48,052 nt of DNA, from NCBI GenBank assembly GCA_900316505.1, contig ONDH01000005.1, positions 1 through 48,052 on the forward strand. The letters run 5' to 3'. Shown here piece after piece: positions 23,497 through 32,254 of the stretch. The position numbers and the translations under genes are program-made. Below the pieces are notes generated by a model that worked only from the letters and a program-made list of their open reading frames with translations, ran no database searches and had not been told where the DNA came from. Origin of the DNA: an uncultured Prevotellaceae bacterium. GTDB taxonomy: Bacteria > Bacteroidota > Bacteroidia > Bacteroidales > Bacteroidaceae. Numbering within the stretch: the first letter of the stretch is position 1; each line of letters begins with the position of its first letter.

Positions 23497-23675
23497 TTGC
23501 GGCAAGCCGCCGAAGAAAAAATAGGTAAAAACAAGTAAAAATATAAAAAAACATATTGCTGCGCAATAATTAAACGAATGGAACAAATAATTTGTTGAAT
23601 TAGTTAAATTTGCCCGAAGGGCGATGTTTATTTTTATCTATTTTTCTATATTTTTTCTTCGGCGGCTTGCCGCAA
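23497..23675. mobile_element. MITE-like inverted-repeat element between uxuA and uxuB
   Basis: Perfect 27-bp terminal inverted repeats (23497-23523 and 23649-23675, beginning TTGCGGCAAGCCGCCGAAG) continue inward as imperfect A/T-rich arms. The centre holds a second hairpin around AACAAAT-A-ATTTGTT (about 23570-23610) and GCCC-GAA-GGGC. There is no coding capacity. The TIR starts 7 bases after the uxuA stop and ends 16 bases before the uxuB start. No target duplication is obvious. The terminal motif TTGCGGCAAGCCGC recurs at 36151-36164. Confidence 0.6.
23605..23612 (+). promoter_or_regulatory. Possible promoter box TAAATTTG inside the repeat element
   Basis: TAAATTTG fits TAnnTTTG and could drive uxuB from within the inverted-repeat element. 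No -33 element is evident, so this may be chance in AT-rich sequence. Confidence 0.3.
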
Positions 23676-23691
23676 CCAAACATCTTTACTT

Positions 23692-25278
23692 ATGAGATTA
23701 AATGATATATTTAGTGGCAGCTTCAATGCCACAGAATGGGAAGCCAAAGGCTACCAGCTTCCCAAGTTTGACATCCAAGCTGTGCGTGAGAAGACTGCCC
23801 AAGAACCCACATGGGTACATTTCGGTGGAGGCAACATCTTCCGTGCCTTCCCTGCCACCATCCTCAACGACGCCCTCAACACGGGCAAATATGACCGTGG
23901 TGTGATTGTGGCGGAGACCTTCGACTTTGAAGTGATTGACAAAGCATACGCACCTTACAACAACCTCTCCCTTGCCGTATCACTTTGCAGCAACGGCACC
24001 ATCGAGAAGAAGGTGATTGCTTCGGTGACAGAATCGCTCAAGGCTGACCCTCAGTTTGCTGATTGGCAGCGATTGGTGGAGATTTTCAAGAAACCATCCT
24101 TGCAGATGATTTCTTTCACCATCACAGAGAAGGGCTACACCTACAACGATGCCGACTTGGCACGTGGACTCACTCCTCTGTTCGCTATGGGAAAAGTGTG
24201 TGCTTTGCTGTATGAACGCTACAAGGTTGGACAGCTTCCACTCACCATCCAGAGCATGGACAACTGCTCACACAACGGCGACAAGGTGAAGGCTGGTGTC
24301 TTCGCTTATGCAGAGAAGTGGGTGGCAGACGGATTGGTTGACAAAGCTTTCCTCGACTATCTGAAGGACGAGACAAAGATTACCTTCCCATGGTCAATGA
24401 TTGACAAGATCACGCCTCGTCCACACGAGAAAGTGAAGGAGATGCTGGCTGCTGACGGTTTTGAGGACAACAACTACATCGAGACTGAGAAACACACCTT
24501 CACGGCTCCTTTCGTCAATGCAGAGGAGGTGCAGTACCTCGTCATCGAGGACAACTACACAAACGGGCGTCCCCCACTCGACCTCGGCGGCGCACTCTAC
24601 ACCACGCGCGAAACGGTGGATAAGGTGGAGACCATGAAGGTGACCACTTGTCTGAATCCACTCCACACCGCCATGAGCATCTATGGCTGCATGTTAGGTT
24701 ACACGCTGATTTCGGCAGAGATGGCAGACGAAGACTTGCGTCCATTCGTGCAGAAACTCGGCTATATCGAAGCCATGCCTGTAGTGACAGACCCGGGTGT
24801 ATTGAACCCTTACGAGTTCATTGGTGCTGTCATCAATCGCAGATTGCCCAATCCGTTCATGCCTGATGCTCCACAGCGCATTGCAACAGATACCAGCCAG
24901 AAACTCCCCATCCGCTTTGGTGAGACCATCAAGAAATATCTGGCACGTGGACTTGACAAGTCTAACCTTGTGCTCATTCCACTCACGCTCGCTGGTTATG
25001 CCCGCTATCTCAAAGGCATCAAGGATGACGGCACACCATTCGAGCCTTCTTCTGACCCATTGCTCGCTGAGTTGCAAGCCATCGTGGCTCCTCTCGAAGT
25101 GGGTAAGGCAGAGCAGGACTACAGTTGTCTGAAACAGCTCTATAGCCGTGCCGACGTGTTCGGTGTCAACCTCTACGACGCAGGTTTGGGCGAACAGATT
25201 GAGGGTATGGTGAAGGAACTCTACGCAGGCAACGGAGCTGTGCGCAACACCTTACACAAGTACGTGTCTGCAAGATAA
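23692..25278 (+). CDS. uxuB: Fructuronate reductase / mannitol dehydrogenase family protein
   Basis: 528 residues, polyol-specific long-chain dehydrogenase. VHFGGGNIFRAF (about 43-54) is the NAD-binding region of the mannitol dehydrogenase family. QSMDNCSHNGDKV, FPWSMIDKITPRPHE and the Lys-x5-10-Asn/His region TCLNPLHTAM carry the catalytic site of this family. Next to uxuA, the natural reaction is NADH-dependent reduction of D-fructuronate to D-mannonate. It is a little longer than the roughly 490 residues of E. coli UxuB. A strong hairpin follows at 25311. Confidence 0.88.
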   Translation: MRLNDIFSGSFNATEWEAKGYQLPKFDIQAVREKTAQEPTWVHFGGGNIFRAFPATILNDALNTGKYDRGVIVAETFDFEVIDKAYAPYNNLSLAVSLCSNGTIEKKVIASVTESLKADPQFADWQRLVEIFKKPSLQMISFTITEKGYTYNDADLARGLTPLFAMGKVCALLYERYKVGQLPLTIQSMDNCSHNGDKVKAGVFAYAEKWVADGLVDKAFLDYLKDETKITFPWSMIDKITPRPHEKVKEMLAADGFEDNNYIETEKHTFTAPFVNAEEVQYLVIEDNYTNGRPPLDLGGALYTTRETVDKVETMKVTTCLNPLHTAMSIYGCMLGYTLISAEMADEDLRPFVQKLGYIEAMPVVTDPGVLNPYEFIGAVINRRLPNPFMPDAPQRIATDTSQKLPIRFGETIKKYLARGLDKSNLVLIPLTLAGYARYLKGIKDDGTPFEPSSDPLLAELQAIVAPLEVGKAEQDYSCLKQLYSRADVFGVNLYDAGLGEQIEGMVKELYAGNGAVRNTLHKYVSAR

Positions 25279-25310
25279 TCGCACACATCCTATACACTGT
25301 ACATAATAGC

Positions 25311-25344
25311 CATGCGGCGTGCTCATTGAAGGGCACGCCGCATG
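25311..25344. terminator. Bidirectional terminator hairpin
   Basis: CATGCGGCGTGC (25311-25322) pairs exactly with GCACGCCGCATG (25333-25344) around a 10-base loop; T-rich sequence follows on the plus strand (TTGTTTTG). It lies between the convergent uxuB and HAD genes. The preceding bases read AGC, so the left side reads AGCCATGCGG, as in the cores of repeats D and E. Confidence 0.75.
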
Positions 25345-25367
25345 ATTGTTTTGTCACGAATGATTTT

Positions 25368-26441
25368 TCAGAACGTGAAGTCCGTCTTCTCCACTCCCTC
25401 TCCATAGATGGTGCGGAAGTCGTCGCGCATGGAGATGACGTGATAGCCGGCTTCGCGCCACTGAGTGCCCAGCGAGAGCGCCTTCTCCCTGTTGGCGTGG
25501 TCTCTTGCATCGTCATCGGCAATCAGCATGAAAGCGGCTGACTTGAGGGGATTGCTCAGGCAGTAATTGTGCATGGCGCAGTCACCACCGCTGTTTCCGA
25601 ACGAGAGAACGGGAATCTTGCCGATTTCCTGACTGATTTGGAAGACCTTGTTGGTTTTCAGGTTCTTGATGATGAGTTCATCCGTGCGGACGAGGTCTTC
25701 CTCCTTGCCCATCGTGTAGTTGACGCCCGCTTCCGTGCCCTGACTGGTGGAACGCAGTTTCACATCCATGCCAATCACGCGATTGGGTTTGATACCAAGG
25801 GGTTCCACCAATGCCCTGCAGATGAATCGGTCGGAACCAGAAACGACATAAAACGTGAAACCATTCGCCTCCAGATACTCAAACACCTGCAGCATGGGTC
25901 TGTAGAAGCCCTGTCCGTTGGTCATGCCCTGGAATCCATTAGCGGGTTTGGCTGCATACGCCTTGACATAGGCATCGAACTCGGCAAGCGTCATTCCCGC
26001 ATATGCTTTAGCTGCCGCATAGGCATGCTTCATGTCGAAATGATCAGGCAGTTTTTTGCCTTCACGAACAAAATCCCTGATTTCCTGTGCTGTTTCCTTG
26101 ACATCTTCGGGAGCGATGTCCTTATAAGCAGGGTCTTCCAGCACACGGTATTCCAGCATGTTGTACTCAAAATAGGTGGGATAGAGTTCTGCAACGAATG
26201 TGCCATCCATGTCGAACGTGACAATTCGGTCCTCCTCCTTGATGAAATTCGGAGAGTTGGGGTTTGTCACGTCTTCCACATACTCTTTCAGCGCAGTCAG
26301 TGCCTCGCAAGAATACCATTGTGTGAAGTAATCCTTCTTGTCAGAATTCATGACGGTATCGTCATCTTTCGAGCATGAAGTGAATACTGCCGTGCTGCAG
26401 ATGAGGGTGGCGGCAAGCACCCAAGTAAGAATCTTTTTCAT
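25368..26441 (-). CDS. HAD-superfamily phosphatase lipoprotein
   Basis: 357 residues from MKKILTWVLAATL; the longer frame to 26525 passes through the promoter. A lipoprotein signal ends at Cys23 (FTSC). HAD motif I is FDMDGT, with nucleophile Asp77 and acid/base Asp79; motif II is YVVSGSDR; motif IV is SFGNSGGDCAM, where Asp is metal-binding. The alpha-helical cap lies between motifs I and II. It is probably an exported acid phosphatase with an unknown substrate. Own promoter at 26502-26509. Confidence 0.82.
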   Translation of the reverse strand: MKKILTWVLAATLICSTAVFTSCSKDDDTVMNSDKKDYFTQWYSCEALTALKEYVEDVTNPNSPNFIKEEDRIVTFDMDGTFVAELYPTYFEYNMLEYRVLEDPAYKDIAPEDVKETAQEIRDFVREGKKLPDHFDMKHAYAAAKAYAGMTLAEFDAYVKAYAAKPANGFQGMTNGQGFYRPMLQVFEYLEANGFTFYVVSGSDRFICRALVEPLGIKPNRVIGMDVKLRSTSQGTEAGVNYTMGKEEDLVRTDELIIKNLKTNKVFQISQEIGKIPVLSFGNSGGDCAMHNYCLSNPLKSAAFMLIADDDARDHANREKALSLGTQWREAGYHVISMRDDFRTIYGEGVEKTDFTF

Positions 26442-26501
26442 GATTGTAATATTCGTGTATTTAATCATTTTGATGTTGGAGACAAGAAACTCCTTGCAAT
26501 G

Positions 26502-26509
26502 CAAAATTA
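26502..26509 (-). promoter_or_regulatory. -7 promoter box (minus strand) for HAD lipoprotein
   Basis: CAAAATTA, read TAATTTTG on the minus strand, 60 bases before the start codon at 26441. Confidence 0.5.
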
Positions 26510-26635
26510 GGCATTTATTTTTCAATCGCCAAATAATTCCATTATTATTTCATTATACCCGTTGATTACAAAGAACAAACATAAAACAACGGGGAAGGAC
26601 AAATCACCCTTCCCCGCTGGTCATATTTACAAGCC

Positions 26636-29446
26636 TCATCTTCTTCTGATGAGAACCTTGCGTCTGTTCACGATGTAGTAGCCATCTGCCAAGCCATCCA
26701 AACTTTCTGACTTGCTGCGCACCTTGATGCCCTGCAGGGTGTAGATGTCGGCAGGTGCCACATTAGCGTCGATGGATGTGATGCCTACTGGTACGGAAAC
26801 GGTCAACTTACCATTCACATAGGTGATGTCGTAGTTGGCAGCTTCGGCACCACCAATTGTGATGGTGTAGTCGCCAAGAGAAGAGGTCGGTGAGCCCTCT
26901 GTCGCACAAACAGGTTGTACGGTGAGCACGCTCTCATCCTCGTCGTTCTTCCAGCCCTCAGCCTTCCATGTCAGCGTCGGCATCACTTCGTCTTGATGCA
27001 CTTCGATGTCGTCAGCTGTGATGGTCAGCTTCGCCTTGGTGATGGTGAGGGTTCCGTTCACATACGTGTCGTTGTAGTTCGTCACGCCTCCCTTGCTAAT
27101 CACGATTGGATAAGTACCTGCAGGTGCTCCTTCAGGAATATCGCAAGTGATGGTAGGTGTGCCGACGAGTGCAGCTCCCTCGCTGGTGAATTCGAAGGCT
27201 GGCAATTCATCGCCATACTCAATCTCATAGCTCTTCGCTGTGATGGTGACAGGATCTGCTGCCGCGATGGTCAGCGTACCCTTCAAGAAGGTCAATTCAT
27301 AGTTGGCAGCCTCTGCACCACTCACCGTGATGTCATACGCACCAGGCACGCTGGCTGATGTAGCCTCCGTAGCGATAGCGGCTTGCGTGGTCAACACAGT
27401 TTGAGTCTCCTCATTCTTAAAGCCTTCATACTCTATCTCGAGGGCAGGCAATGCCTCACCCTGCTTGATGGTGTAATCCTTTGCCTTAATCGTCAATGGA
27501 GCCTTCTCAATGGTGAGCGTACCAGGCACCAGGGTCACGTAAGAGTTGGTGATGCCACTGCCATCAATGCTGACAGCATAGTCGCCCACTCCCGAAGTTG
27601 CTGTTGCCTCAGTGGTGAATGCCACCTCACCAGCCACTGCTGCACCTTTGACACTATAGGTGAAGGTTGGATTCGCCTCCCCATATTTGCGAGTTGCGTC
27701 AACCACAGCCAGTTCGATAGGCTGAGCCACCTTGATGGTGATGTCGCCGTCTGCTGTTGCACCATAAACCAGTACATAAACCGTAGCCGTTGGCATCTTC
27801 ATCACGAGCACATCCTTCTCATTGATAGTCTTCGCTTCTGGCGTAATCTTATTGCCATCAGCATCGTAGAAGTCAATCTTCGCATCAACCTCTGTAGTAA
27901 TCTCCCAGTGGAGCGAGTCACCCACAGCACCAGAATAACTGAAGCCCTGCACATCTCCTCCCTTAGGAACTGCCTTCGTGTCGCTCACCTCATTGTTGAG
28001 TGCCACAAAGGCTGGGTCAACTGTGAAACTCATGTTCTCCAGAGTTTCAACGTATGCCTCGGAGCCAACCTCTTCATTGTTGAACACCTGGAAGCCCACT
28101 GTGACAGTTTCTGTAGTGATGACCTTCTTTTGAGTAGCATCGAATACATACTCTTCAGAAATGGTTCGTGGCTTCAAATCATCCAATGGGATGACGATGT
28201 CATTCTTGTCGATGCTTGCCTGTGCAGGATCAATAGCGATGCGTGTACGTGGCTCGTCATTGAACCAGTAGTCAATCGCAATTAGATTAGCATCCTCCAC
28301 TATCTTCTTCACGAAGAAACTCTTATAGACAACTGCTGAAGGATATCCAGCCTTGTCAATAGTACGATAGTTGAAGGTATGCATACCCACACCACGATCA
28401 GTGATGTCGATGTCAAGGTTCACTACACCATCAGCAGGCACTTCGGCACTCTTGCGGCTATCAAACTCGTCGTCAATCCAGTACTCGTAAGTCACCAAAG
28501 CGTTGTCACCCTCCAATTGCTCCAGAACTATAAAGTTCTTCGTCAATACAGAACTGACCTTACCCACCTCATCAATGACACGAATAGCAATATTGTGTAA
28601 ACCTGGATTCAAAGCAGAGAGGTCATAGTCAAACTCGACCACACCAGTTGCTGGCACAGTTCCACTCTTGCGCTCGTCAAACTGCTGGTCAATCCAGTAC
28701 TCGTAGGTCTTCAGCGGGTTCAGGCCCGATGCCGTAGTCTCCAACTTAATGAAGTTCTTCGTCAACGCCGAACTAACCCTGCCTACTGCATCAATCACAC
28801 GAATGGTGACATTATGCAGTCCATAATCCAGAGCCGTGATGTCCTCATCAATGTTGACAATGCCTGTCGCATCGAGCGTTTCACTCTTGCGCTTGTCGAA
28901 CTGCTGGTCAATCCAATACTCGTAAGTCTTCAGTGGATTCGTGCCTGTTGCTGTCGTCTCCAATTTGATGAAATTCTTCGTCAACGCTGAACTTACCTTG
29001 CCAACCGCATCAATCACACGAACGGTGACATTGTGCAGTCCATAGTTCAGAGTCGTCAAATCCTCTTCAAAACTGACAACACCGCTTGCTGGCACTGTTC
29101 CACTCTTCCGTTTGTCAAACTGCTGATCAATCCAGTACTCGTAAGTATTCAAAGGATTGATGCCTGTTGACGTACTCTCCAATTTGATGAAGTTTTTCAC
29201 GAGGGTTGAACTCGCCTGACCATTGCTATCGAAGACACGGAAGGCAATGCTGTGCAAACCATAGCCCATATCGGCAATGGAGATGGAGGAGTCCCAAGTG
29301 CCTCCACTCATCGTTGCAGTTATACGACTGTCATATTGCTGGTCAAACCAGTACTCACACTTCGTGACGGAAGGGGCTTGAGCCGTCGCCGTCAAGCAAC
29401 AGAGCAATGTCAGCAAGGACAGTCCTAATTGTTTCGTTCTGTTCAT
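26636..29446 (-). CDS. Large secreted repeat protein with MBG domains
   Basis: 936 residues from MNRTKQLGL; the frame to 29476 overlaps the upstream gene's stop. Signal peptide to about residue 24 (TATA|QA). Residues about 30-390 are five copies of a roughly 73-residue beta repeat with the signature YEYWIDQQFD and LTKNFIKLE. A linker follows, then four MBG-type domains (about 590-890; for example KAPLTIKAKDYTIKQGEALPAL). The C-terminus, IYTLQGIKVR ... GYYIVNRRKVLIRRR, resembles the sorting or anchoring tail common on Prevotella surface proteins. Likely a surface adhesin or scaffold. It starts 22 bases after the beta-helix gene's stop. Confidence 0.75.
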   Translation of the reverse strand: MNRTKQLGLSLLTLLCCLTATAQAPSVTKCEYWFDQQYDSRITATMSGGTWDSSISIADMGYGLHSIAFRVFDSNGQASSTLVKNFIKLESTSTGINPLNTYEYWIDQQFDKRKSGTVPASGVVSFEEDLTTLNYGLHNVTVRVIDAVGKVSSALTKNFIKLETTATGTNPLKTYEYWIDQQFDKRKSETLDATGIVNIDEDITALDYGLHNVTIRVIDAVGRVSSALTKNFIKLETTASGLNPLKTYEYWIDQQFDERKSGTVPATGVVEFDYDLSALNPGLHNIAIRVIDEVGKVSSVLTKNFIVLEQLEGDNALVTYEYWIDDEFDSRKSAEVPADGVVNLDIDITDRGVGMHTFNYRTIDKAGYPSAVVYKSFFVKKIVEDANLIAIDYWFNDEPRTRIAIDPAQASIDKNDIVIPLDDLKPRTISEEYVFDATQKKVITTETVTVGFQVFNNEEVGSEAYVETLENMSFTVDPAFVALNNEVSDTKAVPKGGDVQGFSYSGAVGDSLHWEITTEVDAKIDFYDADGNKITPEAKTINEKDVLVMKMPTATVYVLVYGATADGDITIKVAQPIELAVVDATRKYGEANPTFTYSVKGAAVAGEVAFTTEATATSGVGDYAVSIDGSGITNSYVTLVPGTLTIEKAPLTIKAKDYTIKQGEALPALEIEYEGFKNEETQTVLTTQAAIATEATSASVPGAYDITVSGAEAANYELTFLKGTLTIAAADPVTITAKSYEIEYGDELPAFEFTSEGAALVGTPTITCDIPEGAPAGTYPIVISKGGVTNYNDTYVNGTLTITKAKLTITADDIEVHQDEVMPTLTWKAEGWKNDEDESVLTVQPVCATEGSPTSSLGDYTITIGGAEAANYDITYVNGKLTVSVPVGITSIDANVAPADIYTLQGIKVRSKSESLDGLADGYYIVNRRKVLIRRR
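28410..29370 (-). repeat. 219-bp tandem coding repeats in the large surface protein
   Basis: About five tandem units encoding the YEYWIDQQFD repeat. The middle three are very similar in both protein and DNA (each about 219 bp, 73 codons), while the outer two have diverged. Near-identical tandem units can expand or contract by recombination. Boundaries are approximate. Confidence 0.75.
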
Positions 29447-29468
29447 TGTCTGTCTCTGTTTTGTGTGA

Positions 29469-30509
29469 TTACTCAATTGGACGAGCCTCAGCCTTGATAG
29501 ACACCTTCAATGTGCCAGGAGTTGTCTTGGCATCAACTGAAGTGCTGATAATGCGTGGAGTAGCAGGAACAGGATTCCAAGGGAAGTCACCACCAGTTAC
29601 ACCACAAGGAGTACCATCTGTGCCAACATAAGTGGCGGGATCTGCAAGTTCCCATGTACGAGGTGTAGACGTATCAGTCAAGAAGAAATTCAAGTTGGCC
29701 TGTCCATCTTTAAGAATTTCGCCCCAGTTATTGTTAATATAATAGTTGTTATCACAAGTGGTATCACCATCGCGCTCTAAGCAATACTTGTGACCAACAT
29801 TATTATAACAAGAACTGCCTGATCCTACCTGCCTACGGTCTTCCCAATTGTAATAATATCTATTGATAAGGTTGTTTCGATAAAGTGCGTAGGAATGCGT
29901 ACAGTTACCACTTAAGATACAATTGGTTACTGTAATATCACAAGCGGTGGTAAAACCGCTAATCTGGGGAACCCAACAATTGGTAACTAAAAATGATGTA
30001 GCCAACTTGTCCTCTCCATAGATTCCCTCACGAGCATAATTCTGTCGAATAGTGGTATTGTTGGTTTCTACACTGTTATAAAATCTCGCAAAACTACACT
30101 TCACAATCTCCGTGTTTTTGACAGCCTGAGTTCCTTTAACAACTACATTTCCAGAGAAATAGACACCTTCTGCACGTACCACAGGAGTAATATCATCTGT
30201 ACTAGTAATGGTGAGGTCACCAATAACACGAGTCTCTGCGATGTTGTTTGCTTCATCTTTCAAAAAACCAGCACCATAAATTTTGAGACTCTTTGAAATT
30301 TCACCAGGATTAGCGAAAGCACCTGGAGATAAGGTAATGACACCGTCTGCATTAGGAGCAGCAGATATGGCATCCTTAAATGCATCAGAGCCATAGAACA
30401 CTGTAGTGGTCTCACCTGCTTGAAGAGTTGCGGACACACCGTCTGAAAGTTGTGCATGGGCTAACATTGTGCCAACCAATGCAACTGCAAAAAGGAAAAA
30501 TTTTTTCAT
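29469..30509 (-). CDS. Secreted parallel beta-helix-like protein
   Basis: 346 residues from MKKFFLFAVALVGTMLAHA (signal peptide, cleavage before QL). The body has short strand-turn repeats rich in N, T, V and I (LKIYGAGF, VVRAEGVYFSG, VTNCWVPQISGF, VTNCILSGNC), as expected for a right-handed parallel beta-helix. The C-terminal segment TPRIISTSVDAKTTPGTLKV looks like a separate beta domain. It is probably surface-exposed or polysaccharide-binding. No catalytic residues are recognised. It shares a transcript with the MBG-repeat protein and is divergent from an AraC-type regulator. Confidence 0.65.
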   Translation of the reverse strand: MKKFFLFAVALVGTMLAHAQLSDGVSATLQAGETTTVFYGSDAFKDAISAAPNADGVITLSPGAFANPGEISKSLKIYGAGFLKDEANNIAETRVIGDLTITSTDDITPVVRAEGVYFSGNVVVKGTQAVKNTEIVKCSFARFYNSVETNNTTIRQNYAREGIYGEDKLATSFLVTNCWVPQISGFTTACDITVTNCILSGNCTHSYALYRNNLINRYYYNWEDRRQVGSGSSCYNNVGHKYCLERDGDTTCDNNYYINNNWGEILKDGQANLNFFLTDTSTPRTWELADPATYVGTDGTPCGVTGGDFPWNPVPATPRIISTSVDAKTTPGTLKVSIKAEARPIE

Positions 30510-30560
30510 AATGTTGATAGGTTTTAATGTTAATAATAGGAAAAATAAAGATTTATGTGG

Positions 30561-30568
30561 CAAAATTA
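30561..30568 (-). promoter_or_regulatory. -7 promoter box (minus strand) for the two surface-protein genes
   Basis: CAAAATTA, read TAATTTTG on the minus strand, 51 bases before the start codon at 30509. Confidence 0.55.
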
Positions 30569-30685
30569 ACTAATAAAAAGAAAAAAGGCGTTTCAAATTC
30601 CAAGAAAAACATTCTCAAATTCACAGAAATCGGGGTTTATACATGCTTTCGAACATAATCTATTGGAATATTGTGTAAAAAAATG

Positions 30686-30693
30686 TACCTTTG
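30686..30693 (+). promoter_or_regulatory. -7 promoter box TACCTTTG abutting the AraC gene start
   Basis: TACCTTTG ends 4 bases before the ATG at 30698, so the message should begin at or next to the start codon, as for mutY. Confidence 0.65.
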
Positions 30694-30697
30694 TGGC

Positions 30698-31954
30698 ATG
30701 ATTAAAACACTGGCCATATCGCTCCCGATGCTCGTCTGCATCTTCTGGTCCGTTCTGTTGCTTTTGGATTGGTGGGAACAACGCACCCAAGCAAAAGCGC
30801 GGATGGTTGTCTTCATGGTGGTGGCTGCCATTTTGTATGGATGTCATTTCATCTATTACAATCATCTGTACGGATGGATGCCTGTCACGGATGTCATTTA
30901 CTGCATGACGAACTTGTCGGTGTTCCCTCTCTATTACCTCTATATTAAGGAGGTGACTGAAGAGCATAGTCGGAAGCATTGGCAAGTGACGCTGCTGATT
31001 CCTGCTTTGTTAGCAGGCTTGACAACAGGAGCGCTCTATCTCTTCATGGATGAGCCAGAGGAGCAGCTGTTCATCGAAAAATTCCTGTATCAAGGCACAA
31101 CTGATGGGCTTTGCGGTCTTACCATGATACAAGCCATCGTACACATCTGCATCAAAATCATCTTCGCGCTCCAAATCCCGCCCATTCTCGTTAAGGGAAT
31201 CAAGAAAATCAAACGCTACGACAAGATGGTGGAGACGAACTATGCCGACACGGATCTGCGCAAGATGCATATGGCAAAGTCCATTTTGGTGCTGTTCATC
31301 GTGGCATCCATCATCAGCTTCACCGCCAACATCATGGGCAAGGAATATTTCGACAAAGCCCCATGGCTCGTGCTCATCCCTGCCGCAACATTCTTCACCC
31401 TGCTCTTCCTGTTGGGTTATGCGGGACACAGGCAAAATTTCACCATGCAGTGCCTGATATTGGAAACCACCAACGACATCGAACTCCCAACCGGCACGGA
31501 AGATGTCACCACGGAAATGCAAGAAGAGGAGGCGAATGAAGAGGTGACGGAAGCGACCGAGAAAACAAACGAAGCAATTGAAGCTGCAGAAGAAGAAAAA
31601 CAGGGAGACCGCATCGAAAGACTCAGAAAGAAAATCATAGAGGCAATAGACACCGAGCGTCTTTTCCTGCAACAAGACTTGAAAATAAACGACATCGCAA
31701 AGTTGCTCCACACCAACCGCGATTATATCTACCAAGCCATCAACGTCAGGATGGGTATGTCCTTCTCAGAATACATCAATCGATTGCGTGTGGACTATGC
31801 TGCTCAGTTGATGGAGAAAAACCCGAAGATGCCCACCAACGAAGTTGCTTTCCGTTCAGGCTTTTCCTCTCTTGCCTCCTTCTACCGCAATTTCAAGGCA
31901 TACAAGGACTGCCCACCTCTCACCTACAAGAAAGAGAGCACATCGCAAGACTGA
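30698..31954 (+). CDS. Membrane-anchored AraC-family regulator
   Basis: 418 residues from MIKTLAISLP; the upstream Met codons lie within or before the promoter. The N-terminal half (about 1-245) has six or seven transmembrane helices. A strongly acidic linker (about 260-305, Glu-rich) follows. The C-terminus is an AraC/XylS DNA-binding domain with two helix-turn-helix motifs (LQQDLKINDIAKLLHTNRDYIYQAI, then PTNEVAFRSGFSSLASFYRNFKAYKDCPP). It would sense a signal in the membrane and bind DNA from there. It is divergent from the surface-protein pair at 26636-30509, its likely target. Confidence 0.83.
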   Translation: MIKTLAISLPMLVCIFWSVLLLLDWWEQRTQAKARMVVFMVVAAILYGCHFIYYNHLYGWMPVTDVIYCMTNLSVFPLYYLYIKEVTEEHSRKHWQVTLLIPALLAGLTTGALYLFMDEPEEQLFIEKFLYQGTTDGLCGLTMIQAIVHICIKIIFALQIPPILVKGIKKIKRYDKMVETNYADTDLRKMHMAKSILVLFIVASIISFTANIMGKEYFDKAPWLVLIPAATFFTLLFLLGYAGHRQNFTMQCLILETTNDIELPTGTEDVTTEMQEEEANEEVTEATEKTNEAIEAAEEEKQGDRIERLRKKIIEAIDTERLFLQQDLKINDIAKLLHTNRDYIYQAINVRMGMSFSEYINRLRVDYAAQLMEKNPKMPTNEVAFRSGFSSLASFYRNFKAYKDCPPLTYKKESTSQD

Positions 31955-32254
31955 ACGCGGGAGATTTCACGAACGAAACTATTTTCCAAAGATGTCAAAG
32001 ACCTAACGGGAGGGGAAGTTCCTGCAGGTTTATCCCTTTTCCACTGCAAAGTTACGGCAAAATAAGGGGGTGGCAATAATATTCCACGAAAATCGAAAAA
32101 AGCGAGAATATTCTCGATTTTTGGCATAAAACAGAGAATATTCTACGTTTTGCAACTCGTTTGTGAGGGACACTTACGTTCGTTTACGGGCAAGACTTAC
32201 GCACTTGTATGCGTTTGTGAAAATGACCAGGTGCGCACCAACGCACCACGCACG
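31955..32254. other. Intergenic region with AATATTC palindrome array
   Basis: 300 bases between the AraC-type gene (plus) and recO (minus, stop at 32255). No credible ORF. It contains the phased palindrome array at 32075-32144 and an isolated minus-strand TAACTTTG box (about 32047-32054) with no gene to drive. Confidence 0.55.
32075..32144. repeat. 30-bp phased AATATTC palindrome array
   Basis: The motif GAGAATATTCT (palindromic core AGAATATTCT) occurs at 32104 and 32134, 30 bases apart, with a weaker copy AATAATATTCC at 32075, 29 bases before. AAAATCG at 32090 pairs with CGATTTT at 32114, so the middle copy sits in a longer hairpin. Architecture as for the arrays at 1104, 19875 and 44242, with an unrelated sequence. 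Confidence 0.65.

Noticed and set aside
27383..28285. 300-residue plus-strand ORF
   Set aside because: Antisense to the large repeat protein, which has signal peptide and MBG domains; Cys/His-rich composition typical of shadow frames.
32045..32055. Minus-strand TAACTTTG box
   Set aside because: It fits the promoter pattern but no gene or conserved RNA is seen downstream of it on that strand; likely chance or a remnant.
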